The position numbers were made by a program, and so were the translations under genes. From Calendula officinalis (taxonomy: Eukaryota; Streptophyta; Magnoliopsida; Asterales; Asteraceae): a stretch of 64,000 bases of DNA. Positions 44,409 to 57,459 of the stretch are shown here, in pieces. The stretch is taken from the NCBI GenBank assembly GCA_963853835.1, contig OY970832.1:764001-828000 (forward strand). Reading direction: 5' to 3'. Under the pieces are notes generated by a model. The model did no database searches, was not told the DNA's origin, and saw only the letters and a program-made list of their open reading frames with translations. How positions within the stretch are numbered: position 1 is the stretch's first letter; each line of letters begins with the position of its first letter.

Positions 44409-45784
44409 TCAAAATGATGATATTTGCATTTGATTGAAATAAACCCCAGAAGGACCCTCATCACTGAACAAAGCAACCATTACAGGAGCTCTAGCACCTT
44501 CTTCTGGGGTCATTTGCCCTATCTGACATGTTATATCTGTTTTGACATAACCTGGATGCACACAATTAACCACAATTTTATCAAACTTTTTCACGACAAT
44601 TCTTGTGTACGCGTTTATTGCAACTTTTGAAACCTTGTAAGCAGCGACGGTGAGAGGCCAACCATTTAGCGACAGCTTATTAGCCTCGAAATCCCTCAAA
44701 AACTGTTGAGTGATCTCGTCGATCTTTTCGTTAGTAAGGTTATCGATATCTTGAAGCTCCGATTTCACCTTCTCGTTGGGGATCCACTAAGAAACAAGAA
44801 TTGGAACAAAAATCAGTTTATACTTAATTGATAATAACATAGAATTGTCTGTCTAGTAAATTATTTTTTCCTACCTTTTAGTTCTACCCATAATCATAAC
44901 ACCACTCTAAACTTAAATATGACATGTGACATTTACTAATTATGTTTTCTCATATCATCCCTTGATTTTGACATTTATTTATCATCAAATGGGTAGGACT
45001 AAAGGTAGGAAGAAATATCATTTCTCTAAATAATACAACAAATTGGTGGAAAAAAAGGTTACTAAAATGTTAAAAATTCAGTCACAAAATTGTTCATTTG
45101 TTAAACTACACATAAAAAAGTGATGGTAAAAATGTTACACAATTTTTTTATAAATGTAATTAAACCCTAAAACTAATATATTTTACCTATACTTTTAAAA
45201 TGTATACGGAAAAGTGATATTTCTTCAATAATACCCGGTGATAAGGGCGTTTGAAATTATCTCATAAGGGCCACGAGTTCGATCTCTTCTATAGATAACA
45301 TTTATCAGATGGCCAGATGAAAAATTCAGAAATAACCACGACAATGATTAGGTCACGTACATTACGAGTGAAGCTCGGTCACCGCGGAAGAGCGCATCAT
45401 AAACAAGAATATTCTTTTTAGAGGGAAAAGTGATAATTTATCCTAGTATCTAGAAAAATTGTCAAATAAGAACTTATATTTAGTGACATATTTAGCGTCA
45501 AATAATACCCCTATTTCAAATTGTCATTTTTCTTGTAGTGAGAAATTTCTTTTTAATGTATGATTTCGTTATGCTTGGAGTAGTTGAGAATTACTTACGT
45601 TTAGCTCTCCATAAAATGATGTAATGTTGACTATCCTTGGTGAGTTAGAGAGCTCGAGAAGGGGGAGAAATGCTTCTGTTACTCTTTTAGTTCCATAATA
45701 ATTTGTTTCGATACAATCTTTTGCTAAATCGTAAGGTTCTTCAAAAACCTTGGATAAAATGTGTGCATTTTCATCGGATACTTG
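44409..45784 (-). pseudogene. 5'-truncated short-chain dehydrogenase/reductase (neomenthol dehydrogenase/salutaridine reductase type)
   Basis: Two exons remain (minus): 45784-45599 and 44786-44409, joining in frame to 187 codons. They encode the second half of a plant SDR: LSNSPRIVNITSFYGELN (catalytic Ser region), the active-site Y-x3-K (AAYKVSKVAINAYTRI), NCVHPGYVKTDIT and the C-terminus SGVYFNQMQISSF. The N-terminal Rossmann part with the TGxxxGIG cofactor motif and NNAG (about 100-110 residues) is not found in either frame up to the PILS gene at 47828, so the copy cannot make a normal NADPH-dependent reductase. A SINE-like repeat lies in the remaining intron. Confidence 0.75.
45236..45420 (+). 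mobile_element. Possible tRNA-related SINE in SDR intron
   Basis: B-box-like GAGTTCGATCTC at 45275-45286 with a weak A box (TGATAAGGGCG) about 40 nt upstream. The 3' part, ATAACCACGACAATGATTAGG, resembles the hairpin at 60576-60727. Confidence 0.4.
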
Positions 45785-46396
45785 CTGATCAATAAATCAT
45801 CAAAGTTACATCCAATAAAGGCAACAAAAAAAATCTTACATTTAATCAAATTTGTTACATGAGATGATAAGCATAACCCGGATATGGATATGCTTGTAGT
45901 TCACTTGAGTCAATATAAGACCAAATGAAATATTGAAAATGACGGACTAAAGATCCCAAAAGAAAAAATCATAGATAAAAGTTGGGGACTATGAATAGAC
46001 TTTTAAATTAACACAAGAATTTTATTTATCCGGAAAATAAAATGTTACTTGTAGTTGTAGGGATCGCTTTTTAAGATTAGGTAGAAGATCCAAACATTTT
46101 TATCTTCTAGTAAGCAATCAAGGTGTGCAATTTTGAACATGAGATTGATAACGAAAATATTGTTTATGTCGTAACAAATTTTAAAATTTGTATACTTACA
46201 TGAATTTAAAATATAATTGACCATATAATTGATTAATTTAAGGGTATGATTGGTTAAAGGTATTGAAGGGTAGGTAATGGGATTGATTACCATTGAATAT
46301 GCTTGGTTTGTTACTAAGTAATCAATCATTATTAACAACAAGGTAATACATCATTACCCACCAAATTGGGGGTAATGAAGTAGGTAATGCTTAAAT
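45785..46396. other. Region upstream of SDR remnant with MITE fragment
   Basis: No SDR N-terminal coding sequence. From about 46241 (TTAAGGGTATGATTGG, later CCAAATTGGGGGTAATG) it matches one end of the MITE family at 55318 and 59494. Confidence 0.5.
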
Positions 46397-46650
46397 ATAC
46401 TACTACTGCTACTACTACTGCTACTACTACTGCTACTACTACTGCTACTGCTACTGCTACTACTACTGCTGCTGCTACTGCTACTACTACTGCTACTACT
46501 ACTGCTACTACTACTACTACTGCTACGACTACGGCTACCGCCACTGCTACCGCCACTGCTACCGCCACTGCCACCGCCACTACCACTACTACCACTACTA
46601 CCACTACTACTACTACAACTACTACTACTACTACTGCTACTACTACTGCG
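46397..46650. repeat. Trinucleotide microsatellite (CTA/CTG)n
   Basis: About 250 bp of CTACTACTG-type triplets with interruptions by CCG and CCA. ORFs of poly-Thr/Ala and poly-Val/Ala on the two strands are artefacts of the repeat. Confidence 0.97.
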
Positions 46651-47827
46651 TAGGGTTCTTTATGAGAAAATGAAAGAACTTAATTTTTACAAGAAGAAGA
46701 GAAGGAAAAACCTCGTCAATCGGTTCCAGAAGGTCATTCATTTATTAATATAAGAGACATGTAGTTTTTACTATCTTTTTACTTATTTGATTAATAAAAT
46801 CATCTAAATTAAATGATAGGATCATGAAAAAGAATTAGTGGAAAAAAAGGAAATAAGAAATGAAATAAGAAAGATTTAATATAAAGTAATACAACTTTTA
46901 TATTAATAATTACTTATATTGAATAACATTAATTAATTAAAAAGTACATCAACTATTGTGTTTACTTGTTAATTAATTGTTGGTACATCTTAAAGATTCT
47001 TTTTTGATAAGTTTTTTTAATACAAAAAATGCAACATAACTCTTAACACGTGAATTCTTTTGTTGGTTTTAGTTAATCAGGGTGTAACTTGTACGTCTGT
47101 CAAGCGACAAACAACCATTAATAAAACTTTGCATAATTTATTTTATAAAAAGAGTAGATCATATAAATAGTTCTTGTAGTTTATCAAAAAAGTTCTGAAC
47201 TTAATTCCTATATCAAAAATTACACAGATTATCTATAATTCTGAAATTTGTCACGTATATTGATCTCTAATTCAGAATGGGCAACAATAACAGTTAGATT
47301 GTGTACATCATAATCAAAATTTGACCACCCCGAAGAACCTATTTATATGGGAAGGAGTTGATGTTTATTCGTCCAATATTTAGCAAAACAACATCGTGTA
47401 ATTAAAGTAAAATGAAAAGAAAAAAAAATAGTATGAACTCTGGTTTCTTTTTCTATAACTAGTACCGCCATACTGTATACCATGATTCCAGTACAGTTTG
47501 TCGGTACCACGGTTTCCGTAACAATATTGTACCAACGATAATTCAAAATTCGAAATTAGGGCTACGGTATCACAACCATTACAAATCAAAGCAGTTATCG
47601 ACATTCCAAACGAATATAAATCACTAAAAAGATGAACAAATACGTGGCCAATTTGATGAAAACATTCAATGAAGAAAGGCTTTTACATACACTCTTTTCA
47701 TTCCATTCATTCTCTTTTTTATCTCTCATCTTGTATTACCATATCAACAAATGTATGCAAAATATACGAAAATTCATATCTTCATTTGATTCTTGAACCC
47801 GACACCAAACGGGCCCGCCCCCGATTC
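46651..47827. other. Gene-free stretch, PILS gene 3' flank
   Basis: AT-rich; no gene recognised. The part next to 47828 should hold the 3' UTR of the PILS gene. Confidence 0.35.
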
Positions 47828-50453
47828 TTAGAAAAGGATGTTTAGATACAAAACAATCCAGCCCGCCATTGTCACGATTGCAAAGATATGAACCCAAAAC
47901 AAGATTGCTGCAGAGTCTTTACCACAACCTCTTAAACTAGCAACAGCACCTGCATGTAATTTACAACCAAAACGTTTGCTTCGGTTAATATTTTTACTTC
48001 AATTTCGGTTTTTTGGTTATTAACCAGTCATTAAAACTAAAAGTCAACCATAGATTTTTGCTTTTGGTTAGGTTATTTCGGTTTTATCGGTTTACAGTTT
48101 GGTTTTGGCTCAACCCTAGATGTATATATACACATAAAAACCAAGTTTGACTTTTTTGGTCAAGATGTTTGTGAGTACCTGATAATACGGATGTAGGCAT
48201 TGAATGTTGTAAAAGTAGGATGAATTTGAACATTTTATCGTCTGTTGGGAGAAATCCAAGTTTGTCAGCAAATGTCACAATTCCCAGTCCAGCTGCCGGA
48301 ACCAAAATTAATCGCCCGAAAATAATTGCAACTGTTGTTTTCAGTCCTAATCTTGAACTCCCGGGACCTGAATATAATTTTAGAATTTAGAAAAGTCAAC
48401 GAATAAGTTTGACTTTAATTTTTTTTTTAATTTAAAAGAAGTAAGCTTACCATCTGTCAAATTTCCGCCCAATGCCAACAAAATGCAAGGAATCATAGCA
48501 TCCCTAATACACAAAAATAAAATAAAATAATCATTCATGTAGCCCCTTAAAGATTGTATAATATAAAAGAAATCTTACATCTTTATTATATTAAAAAACT
48601 TAAAGATAAAATAAAAGTAAACATACCCAAGAATCAAGCAACTGTCAGTAAAAAAGTAAAGTGGTGCATCGGGTGTAAAGATCAACCGTTTTAAAAACGG
48701 TATGCATCCTATTACAATAGCCAGGATCTACAACAAATCAAGATTAAAAAAAGTGTAAATACTACAGTATTCAATAAATAATAATAAATTAGAAAAAGGG
48801 AAATTAATTAATTACTTACCGATGCGATAATAGGTGGTTGGACTATTTGCTTTAGTTTCAACTTTTCATACCAATAATTAAAGAAAGTTTTTATCTGCGC
48901 AAAAAATAGTGTAAATCATGTAAATATAATATAAAAATAAATGTAGATTAAAAAAAATGTGTTGGTTCTCACCTTTCCAGCCTTTTGAGATTCTTGATTG
49001 GTTGGTTCGGGCTCGTTAGAGAGCAAAGGGACTTGTTCGGGCGGGCCAATTGGGTTGGTAGTTTTTGGAGGGGCTTTAAGTGGAAGTTTATTATTATCTA
49101 TGATTTCAAATGAACCGCCGGGAGGAGGTGCAAGCATTTGAAATACATACGTGTATAGGATAATTGCACCTACCTGTATATATATACATATAAATATAAA
49201 CATAAATATACATATATATATAGATGTATATCAATCACTTCAAGAGCGTTAATATTAATACCAAATTATTATTTTGAGGATTTTGAATGTTGGGCCACGG
49301 GTCAAAACATGTCAGGTTGGTTTTACCTGAGACACTTTTCTAATATTTTTTTTTTTATTTTTTAATAAAAAAAATTAAAAGAAGCAATATATAGCTTACC
49401 CATTGCCCAAAGGAGATGTAGGCATTTCCATCTTGAGTACATTTAGCAGAATCACCGAAAGGGTTTGATTTATCGCGACATAAAGCGGAAATCAATACAA
49501 GCGGTACATTCCCAATATTTCCTGCAAATAGTTAAAAAAATTATTTTTTTATTTATAATGTTAAATTTTAAAAAAAAATTACCAGTTACAAATTGACTAA
49601 AATGCTATACAAAACCATCTTTTTAACGACTAAGATATAATACAAGATACAATTAGCAATTTGACACAAATGAAAAAGTATGTTATTTTTTTTTTTTTTA
49701 TTAATTTTTTTTTTTTTTTTTGAGAAATAGAGAAACTTACCTATGCCAATGTGAACGATGGTAAACCTAAAATACGGGTATGGTGGACGAACAACCCATG
49801 CAACAAGTAATCCAATAATGGAACCAGATATGGTAGCCAACACAACGTTAACAGGAATAAACCACCTATTTAAAACAATAAATTTTAATTATTAAAAAAA
49901 GAAACTTATTATTTAAATTTAGTTCTAGGTACATAGTAAATTCAAAACTTACCATTCGATCATTTTCTCCCACGTGATAGCTTGTCCAAGTTGAGAGAAT
50001 ATCAAGCATGGAAGCAAAAGTGAAAAAACCAACTGCATTAAATAATAAAATAATCAGTTTATACCACAAATTGTTTTTAAATATATATAAAATATACAAA
50101 CTATGATCAAGACTAATCAGCCCTAATACGGAGTACTAATTAGGGTTAATTGCATAAAAAAGAAATAAAATTTGATCTGATTTCTATTTATTTTCACTCA
50201 AAAAATATATAATTAAAATAAATTTGATCTATAAAGTAACAAAATTTATATTTTATATATTTATATTTACCCCATTTAAAAGCTTCCTTCCACTTGCAGG
50301 CAAAATATTGATATATTTAGAAGCCATAAGAAATCCTAAAAAACACATGGTGAAAACTTTGGCAATCGGTAAAACCGCAATCTTGATCGAACCCAAAACC
50401 GATTCTCCACCCCCTTGAGTATCCATTAAAATCTCTGATAATAATCTATGCAT
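47828..50453 (-). CDS. PILS6: PIN-LIKES auxin carrier, PILS6-type (10 exons)
   Basis: Exons (minus): 50453-50271, 50032-49953, 49865-49741, 49521-49400, 49173-48973, 48894-48820, 48727-48627, 48503-48451, 48367-48179, 47949-47828; all GT-AG, 416 aa (Arabidopsis PILS6 is about 430). Several hydrophobic helices occur on each side of a central hydrophilic loop (PEQVPLLSNEPEPTNQ). Conserved segments: GSIKIAVLPIAKVFTMCFLG, FSLLLPCLIFSQLGQAI, GNIGNVPLVLISALCRD, MIPCILLALGGNL, LLLQHSMPTSVLSGAVASLR and the ending LYLNILF. Family role: ER-membrane carrier that sequesters auxin and limits nuclear auxin signalling. Start chosen at 50453 by family similarity; an in-frame ATG at 50468 adds five residues. 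Leader sequence upstream probably contains another intron. Introns carry AT-rich tracts and a CGGTTTT-type repeat near 48000-48110. Confidence 0.93.
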
Positions 50454-51890
50454 TCTGTTTTTGGTCAAAATTGGTCAAACTTCAAATATCAAATTGGGCA
50501 GAAACCAAACAAATTGGCAGTTTTTAGCCAATTTGCTAGAGTACAAAACCAACTTCCAGAATTCTTCTTGAAATCTTTGACTCTGCATTCCAATTTCAAG
50601 AGAAAATATAAGTCATAAATAAACCAAAAGTCAAAATTGTAAAAAGTCAAAGTTACTTTATTGAATTCATTAAGCTTTAAAGAAGCTTCTGGTAACGTTT
50701 GATTCATAAAATCCATGACAAGCATAATAAGCTTTTGGAGGAAAGGCTTTTTACTAGAAGGTCATAACTCCTTAAATAACCTACACAATGGGTAAAAAGC
50801 TTTGTAAAAAGCTTCCATTGGAGATGCTCTAATTGGAGTATGAAATCCAGTTAATAAATCTTGAATTGTAATAAAGACTAATAAAAACTAATAAATCAAG
50901 AGAAATAACACAAACCCAGATGTGAATCAAATTTATAGAACGTGAAAAACACAAAATTGAATTCAACTGAGTAATAAAACTCAATTAATTAACCTTGAAT
51001 GGCTTTAAATACTAATAAAAAAATTACAAATTAAAGAAAAATAACACAAACCCAGCTGAGAATCAAATTCATAGAGCTTAAAAAACACAAAATTGAATTC
51101 AATTCAATTGAGTAATAATAAAACTAAATTAGATAATCTAAAACGCAATTAGGACTAATACGAAGTAAAACTAACAAATTAAGAGAATTAACACAAAAAA
51201 ACACAAAATTTAATTCATGAATGTAAATCAAACAATACCCTCTCACAAGATTCACAATGGGTGTAATATTACCAAAAAATATAACAATTAAATTAAATAT
51301 AAAAAGCGAAATAAAGAAAAGAATAAAGGAGTGGAGAAATCTTCACCAATACACCAATTGAATGCTTTTGAATAATTCTTCGTTGGGATTATTACTGAAT
51401 AGTGCCACCACTTACGAGAATCATAAACCTAAAAACACAGAGTGTGTGAATCGAATTGAGTGGGTGTTTATAAAGCTCTATAATTTGTATCTATAGGTTG
51501 TATATATACATATACATACACGGTTATGATATATGCCTGACAAAGTATATAATAATAGAAGTCTTAATTGGATCTTGATAAGTGGTTTTAATTTCGTAGG
51601 AAAACAAAATACCTAACTTTCAGGTAAAAATTCAAATCAAAGATAAAGACTCCAAATTCTGAAAACCGGGTCGGAAGTTATGAGTTATGACCCGAATTTA
51701 CTTTTTCTGCAAAACTGTTTAATGGGGGGGACCCTGGAGAGTTACTGAGATCTATAATTGTTTAAAGTTTTGTTTACTACCTTTTATTATTGAGTGTGTT
51801 TATATATTGTCCTTTATGTTTCAGAAAGTGTGAAAATTACCCTCTAAATTGAAAAGATTACTTATGAATAATCAATAGTAAATCTAAAAG
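50454..51890. other. PILS gene leader/promoter region
   Basis: No other gene. Contains three related AT-rich copies of a segment with AACACAAACCCAG and AACACAAAATTGAATTCAA at about 50900-51200. The 5' leader exon cannot be fixed. Confidence 0.35.
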
Positions 51891-52175
51891 AGGCATGCGC
51901 AAATTGGATCGAAAATCGACTAGAATCACAGAACCAGACCGAACCGAGTTACATCGGTTTGGTTCTCAGTTCCAAACGGTTCGGTTCCGAGTGGTTCGGT
52001 CCATAACCGAGAAAAATCAAAAAAAGTCAAAGAAATTACATCGGTTCTCGGTTCAATTTTGGCGGTTCTCGGTCTGATTTGGTTCGGTTCCGAGCATCAT
52101 CAATTTGGTCCTCGGTCCGGCCAAAACCATTTTTTCGGTTCTCGGTTCTAGTCGATCCGGTTCTCAGACCACACA
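51891..52175. repeat. GGTTCGGTTC / GAACCGA low-complexity repeat
   Basis: Short CGGTTCTCGGTT and CCGAACCGAG units in both orientations, like the interior of the MITE at 29497. No gene. Confidence 0.7.
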
Positions 52176-52540
52176 CATGCCTAATCTAAAATGTCTAGCT
52201 CGTGTGTTTACTATCATTAGCGTAATTGTTAAGAAGCGTGCAATAATTTTTTTCTTTTATTTGGCCGATTTGTACCATGAAAAAGTTAATACTACACACA
52301 TATAGTGACATATGTATCATAACTTACACGTTGAGTGAATAAAATTTAGATTTTAATAATGATAATCTTTAGGGTTGTCTTTAAGTGCTTAAAAATTTGT
52401 AAATTAAACAATTGGAGAGTGATTCCTAAAATTCAAGGGGCAGTTATAGATTAATGTACAAATATCTTATGCATGTATAATGACAGCCCTAAATAAGGTA
52501 CGTAAGAAGTCTAATTATATTCATAATAACATATTTTATA

Positions 52541-52794
52541 TTCCCTCCGTCCCACAAAAAGTTCTCATTTCTCCTTAAAATTTTGTCTCACAAAAAAGTT
52601 CTAATTTCTCAAATTTAAGGGGTCATTTAATAAAATAATATTATTACCAATGATTCTACCACTAAAACACTTTCTCTCTCCAATCTAATCTTATATTTTA
52701 ATCAAAAGTATAATCAAAGACCCCACCACTAACCATCTCCTAAAACCTTGTGCCAAAGAGAAATTGGAACTTTTTTGTGGGACGAAGGGAGGAG
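52541..52794. mobile_element. Stowaway-like MITE
   Basis: Termini TTCCCTCCGTCCCACAAAAA and the complement of TTTTTGTGGGACGAAGGGAG, with TA on both sides. No ORF. Confidence 0.82.
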
Positions 52795-53259
52795 TATTAA
52801 TATATGGTTTTATTAATCATGAAAAATATTTGGAAAATGATGCGAATGTGTAACACATGTGCCTAGATGAAAACTAGTGTTAGATTAAAGGACAATGATA
52901 AGCATAAAGAGAAATAAATGGTATTAGTCATAATCTTATTTGTTAAGCATGTGAGTTAAACATGTGTAGCAATTGCTTGTTAATATAGGTAAATCCGTAG
53001 ATACAAATTAGTTGTCCTAGAATACATAATTAGATTAATATTTTTTCCAACTTAAATTTATGATTTTATCGCCTCGAGAGTAATACTACAATTATAAAGT
53101 GGGTTGTGATATGTATATATTATGTATATTAGCTATATCTTTTATTTTTGTAAAAGATAAAGATTTTAACATAATTTGTATTAATTTAATAAGAAAAGTA
53201 TAAGTTTTGGTATGATGATAAAAGTGTTGATTGTCTGTTTTTCTACTCAAAGTTATTGG
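52795..53259. other. Gene-free stretch
   Basis: AT-rich; nothing recognised. Confidence 0.3.
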
Positions 53260-55598
53260 TGTAATATCTCGACACCCGGCCTAGAATTTTAAATTACTTT
53301 CGGTAAGTAATTATATATGTTTATTATCTTTATTATAAGTTATGTGATTTATTTGGATTTTATTATATTTTAATCAAGGGATTAAAATATGTATTTACTG
53401 ATTTGATCAAGTATAAAAAGGGTAAATTTCATTTCTTATTAAACTTTGAATTACAGTTCCAAAAATATCTTCGTTATTAAAATCTGAGTTAGATATGTAT
53501 TTTTAATTAAATCAAACGCGATCTAGACTTCCAGTTTTACACTGTGTTTAATGAAGTGCTGGATTATTTTGGGGTGTGGGCACGTGTCTAAGAGGGGTCA
53601 AAACCCCTTTTCCCCTTTTCTTTTCCCTGCACATCGACACACTCACACACACTCAAGAGGGTTTTTGGTTTTTCTTAATTTTGGGTGTTTGTTGCTGAAA
53701 TCTTCCTCTCTTTCTCTGCATTTCCGAATTCCAGTCAAGATCAAGGTTAGAAATACTTCTTGGTTGCTAGGGTTCTTGGTCTTGCATGCAAAAATTAGGG
53801 TTCTTGAGTTTTTATGAGATTTTCTTCAATTTTGTGTTGAATTGTTGAACTCTTAGGGTTTAGACGATGTTTATATTTGGATTTCCTTGTGCTAATGTGT
53901 TATTGCAGTTGAATTCTTATATGATGTTCTTATCACCAAGCTCTATCAATGGAGTTTTGGAGAAGATGACCAAAACTCACCAAATTTGATAAATTGTGTA
54001 AATTGGGTTCTTGATGTTTTAACTAGTGTAGAATCATAATTAGATGTAAATTGACTGAATTGTATGTGTGTTGATATTAAAAATTGGATGGTGTTTGGCT
54101 AATTTGGCATTTTAAAGATTATCTAGCTATTTGGGTCAATTATAGAAAAAGTCAAAGCTGAAGTTTGACTTTATTTCCAAGAAGTCAAAATTATGTTTGA
54201 AATGATGTGTAACTACTAATTGATGTTAAACATAGGTAATTGGTATGGATTTTGGTGAATTGTTAAGTTTGACCCGTTTGGGTCTAATTGACTAGAAATG
54301 ACTAGTGAAGCATGTTTTTGATGACATACTTAGTTTGAGAAGTTTAATTCATGATTATTGCCATACTTAGAGTTGTGATGAAATGGTTAAATGAATTGTG
54401 CAAGTTTTGGGTTATGTATGAACTTCTACTTTTAAGTATTTCGGTTAAATTGATTACTAATTCGGTTGTACTATTATTACAGGCAAAGGCAAGGGAACTC
54501 AGTAGTTAGAATACTGAGTTTTTGGGACTGGATTGCTAGCTCAGGTGAGTGGATTTAGCCTTCATTTAGTAGATGTACAAATTGGTAGGAAATTGGGCTG
54601 TTTTGGTAAAACTGCAGGAATTTGGTACCTGGGTAAGTTCGCGTCGCGAACTTGAGTTCGCGGACGCGAACTTGGAACAGAAAGTTTGGGCCTCGATCGT
54701 GAAGAAGTTCGCGGAACGTGAACTTGTCTTCGCGTTGGTGTTCGCGACGCGAACTCTGAGTTCACGACGCGAACTTCTTCAAATGCAGAATTTTTATTTC
54801 TTGGGACTGCAATGTCTATTGTATGTCTACACTTCGGTATAATTAATAAGTTAATTAATTAAGTGCACATTTGGGGAAGAGGTCAGTAATTGGAACATTC
54901 TACTGAGCATAAGTTTACTAATGATACGGTGTACCGTCCTTAGAAGCACTGGTTGTTCTAAGGAGGTACACACCGTCATTGAGTAAAGGGCTATCGGTTA
55001 TCATTGTTAGGCCAACAATGATTTAAGGCTTCTGCAGAACCCCGTTACTCTTCAAAATAAAATAATTTGGGCTAATTTGAGTTAGCATTCGGTTGTCTTT
55101 TATTATTGTCGGTTTGAGTTCATTCACTTAGCTGTTAGCTAATCCCTCCCTCGTTGACTCTTTTGCAGGTTTATCTTTTGGGCGGGTCAAGGGGTGTTAT
55201 AGGAATGGTTGACCAACACTCTGATTTTGATGTACTTGTGACCGAGCCGCCGGGTGTTTATAACACTGCAAAACTACTTTTAATATTTTGGAAAATTTAT
55301 TGTAAAAGGCCTGTTAAGGGGTGCTTGTTTGAGGGTATTTGAGGGTAGGTAATGGTAAAGGTAATGAAAATAGATGCTTGGTTGAATATAATGTAATTAT
55401 CCATTACTCATTAGTGGGTAATAACCCATTACTCAACAAATTGGGGGTAATGATTACTCATTGCATTGTATTCCCTTTACCTTTTCCTTTCCCATTCCCC
55501 AATTTGAACCAAGCATCCCAAATGTTTTGTAATAGTTCTTAATACGCTTCCGTTAGTTTTTTTTTTTTTTAAATCGGGTTTAAATTTGCGGTGTTACA
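53260..55598 (+). mobile_element. Solo LTR of a Ty3/gypsy-type element, with a nested MITE
   Basis: Starts TGTAATATCTCGACACCCGG and ends TTTGCGGTGTTACA, the TG...CA form of large plant gypsy LTRs. No primer-binding site or internal coding sequence follows, so it is probably a solo LTR from unequal recombination. The flanks ATTGG and AGTGG agree at 4 of 5 bases. A block of GTTCGCGACGCGAAC-like palindromic repeats lies at about 54637-54775. A MITE is inserted at about 55318-55519. Confidence 0.7.
55318..55519. mobile_element. MITE inserted in the solo LTR
   Basis: GGGGTGCTTGTTTGAGGG at the left, complement of TTTGAACCAAGCATCCC at the right, and a central palindromic CATTACTC...GAGTAATG region. 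Partial relatives are at 46241 and 59494. Harbinger-type is possible from the adjoining TTA. Confidence 0.65.
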
Positions 55599-55639
55599 AG
55601 TGGTAAACAACAAAAATTAAAATTAAGAGCAAAATACAA

Positions 55640-55684
55640 GTATGTTATTGCTATTGCTATTGCTATTGCTATTACTATTGCGAT
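55640..55684. repeat. (TTGCTA)n microsatellite
   Basis: About six hexamer copies of TATTGC, slightly interrupted. Confidence 0.85.
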
Positions 55685-55799
55685 GGTAATTATGGTATGA
55701 TTTTCAAGCGAATGGAGTGGAGGGATTGTAATGAAATTTAGTACAAACTACAGGAGGCACAACCGAAACTTTATGGAGATAAAAAGGGTAAAAAATACA

Positions 55800-56190
55800 G
55801 CATAACCCTTTTCTTTAGACCGTTCGGTATGGGACGGATCCCGTGTGCGTGGACATGAGGTGGCAGCATGGCCACGGCGTTAGGCTTCGGGGAACACCGC
55901 CCCCCTTAACGGCGTGGGGTGCGGTGGTGAAGAATCGGGGGCACGGCAACGTATCTCAACGGAGTGGAATGGGAGGGTTTGTGACCGTTGGGAGGGACTT
56001 TCGAGGGGGTTAAGTGGTGTGGTGTGGTGTGGTGGGTATTTCCTTATAGAGTGGTGTGGTGTGATTGCTGAGGTGGCAGATGATGTGGCAAAAATTATCA
56101 AGTGGTGGTGAGGCCCATACCTAATAGCCTTAGTTTTAATCGTACGGACTCTATATGTCGATAAAGTTAGCATCTGCTGCCACGTGCCTT
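55800..56190. other. GC-rich repeat-like block
   Basis: Unusually GC-rich for the region. GTTCGGTATGGG near the left and CCCATACCTAATAG near the right are roughly inverted, suggesting a MITE, but boundaries and target duplication are unclear. The 97-codon ORF on the minus strand has no recognisable domain. Confidence 0.35.
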
Positions 56191-56573
56191 ACCATCTTTC
56201 CAATCTGCCACCTTGTAGATCTTTCCAGTTTATAGAAATATACTCCAATATTCTAAATCTTAACATAAAGTGTATAATATTTAAATCTAATGATAAATCT
56301 CTTTTTTCCTAAAGAATTTGTTGCTAATCAGTTTAGTTTACTAAATATGGACATGTATATTAGAAATGAGATTGAATGTGGACTTTTTATAGTGAGGAAT
56401 GCGAGGATAAATTTGAGCCTTTAGTCAAACAAAATAAATAGTTAAGATTCAATGTAAAGAAAATAAATAATACTAGAAGTTTAGGGAGTTTTGTATAAGT
56501 TTAGCAAATTAGTAGGAAAATAAAATAAAATTGATAAGGTTAAAATGGTGATTTGCAAACACACTATCTCTTC
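56191..56573. other. Gene-free stretch
   Basis: AT-rich; nothing recognised. Confidence 0.3.
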
Positions 56574-57163
56574 TTGTGCCATTTGTCATCCAATGGTTGG
56601 CTGTGATTTTTTTACCCCCGACTTCGTTTTTTCGGCTATAATTTTTTTTTTCTTTGTAAAAAAAACTAAAAATAAAAAAGTTCTTAAAATCGAGTTTTCT
56701 ACAAAATGAGTATGATCATGAAAAATTGAATGAAAAATTGGATTATTATGTTAGTTTTGGATCATTGTCTTAATTTTAGATCATTTCTTAATTTCGGATC
56801 ATTTTGTTATTTTTTGATCATTGTTGATTTTGCATAAATATAATTTTGCATAAATATTTAGTTAATTTAGGATCATTTTATTTATCTTTGCATTATTGTT
56901 AATTTTTGGATCATTTTGTTAATTTATGATCATTTTATTTACTTTTGCGTCATTATTAATTTTTGACTTATTTTGTTATTTATGGATCATTGTTAATTTT
57001 GGATCATTTTTTTTTAATTTTTATGACTATACTCATTTTGTAGAGAATTTAATTTTAAAAATTTTAATATTTTTAGTTTTTTTTAACAAAGAAAAAAAAT
57101 GTTACGCCCAAAAAACAAAGTGTGGGGAAAACCATCATTCAACCAAAGGGTGACAAGTGTTAC
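56574..57163. mobile_element. Foldback element with internal GGATCATTTT minisatellite
   Basis: The left arm (ACAAAATGAGTATGATCATG, TTCTTTGTAAAAAAAACTAA) pairs with the right arm (GACTATACTCATTTTGTAGA, TTTTTTTAACAAAGAA). Between them (about 56750-57020) lies a tandem array of roughly 20-30 bp units built on TAATTTTGGATCATTTTGTT. No gene. Confidence 0.7.
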
Positions 57164-57459
57164 ATGGAGAGAAAGTGGGTTTCCATAAAAGACCTTTATA
57201 CCTTTTTCAAAATGAGTGAACGAAAATTATACTCACAATCTTTTTTGGTTTTTGAGTCATCACCAAATCGGACCGACTTTATGGTTTTATCACCTTTATA
57301 TTAAAATTTTACAAAATAAGAGGTTTTCTAGTAAAATTTTGAAATATTTAAAATAACAAGTTTGCATGAAGAAAATTTTGTTACTTGTTAGACAACTAGT
57401 GAAAAACATGGGGAAAAGATATTTATAAGAAAGAGAAATAATCACAATGTTGACAAATA

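Noticed and set aside
46332..46653. Poly-Val/Ala and poly-Thr/Ala ORFs
   Set aside because: Pure translation of the trinucleotide microsatellite on each strand.
50489..50725. 78-codon minus-strand ORF upstream of the PILS gene
   Set aside because: Does not continue in frame into the PILS protein and matches no family N-terminus; probably leader or intron.
55880..56173. 97-codon minus-strand ORF in GC-rich block
   Set aside because: No domain; sequence bounded by MITE-like inverted segments and containing simple TGTGG repeats.
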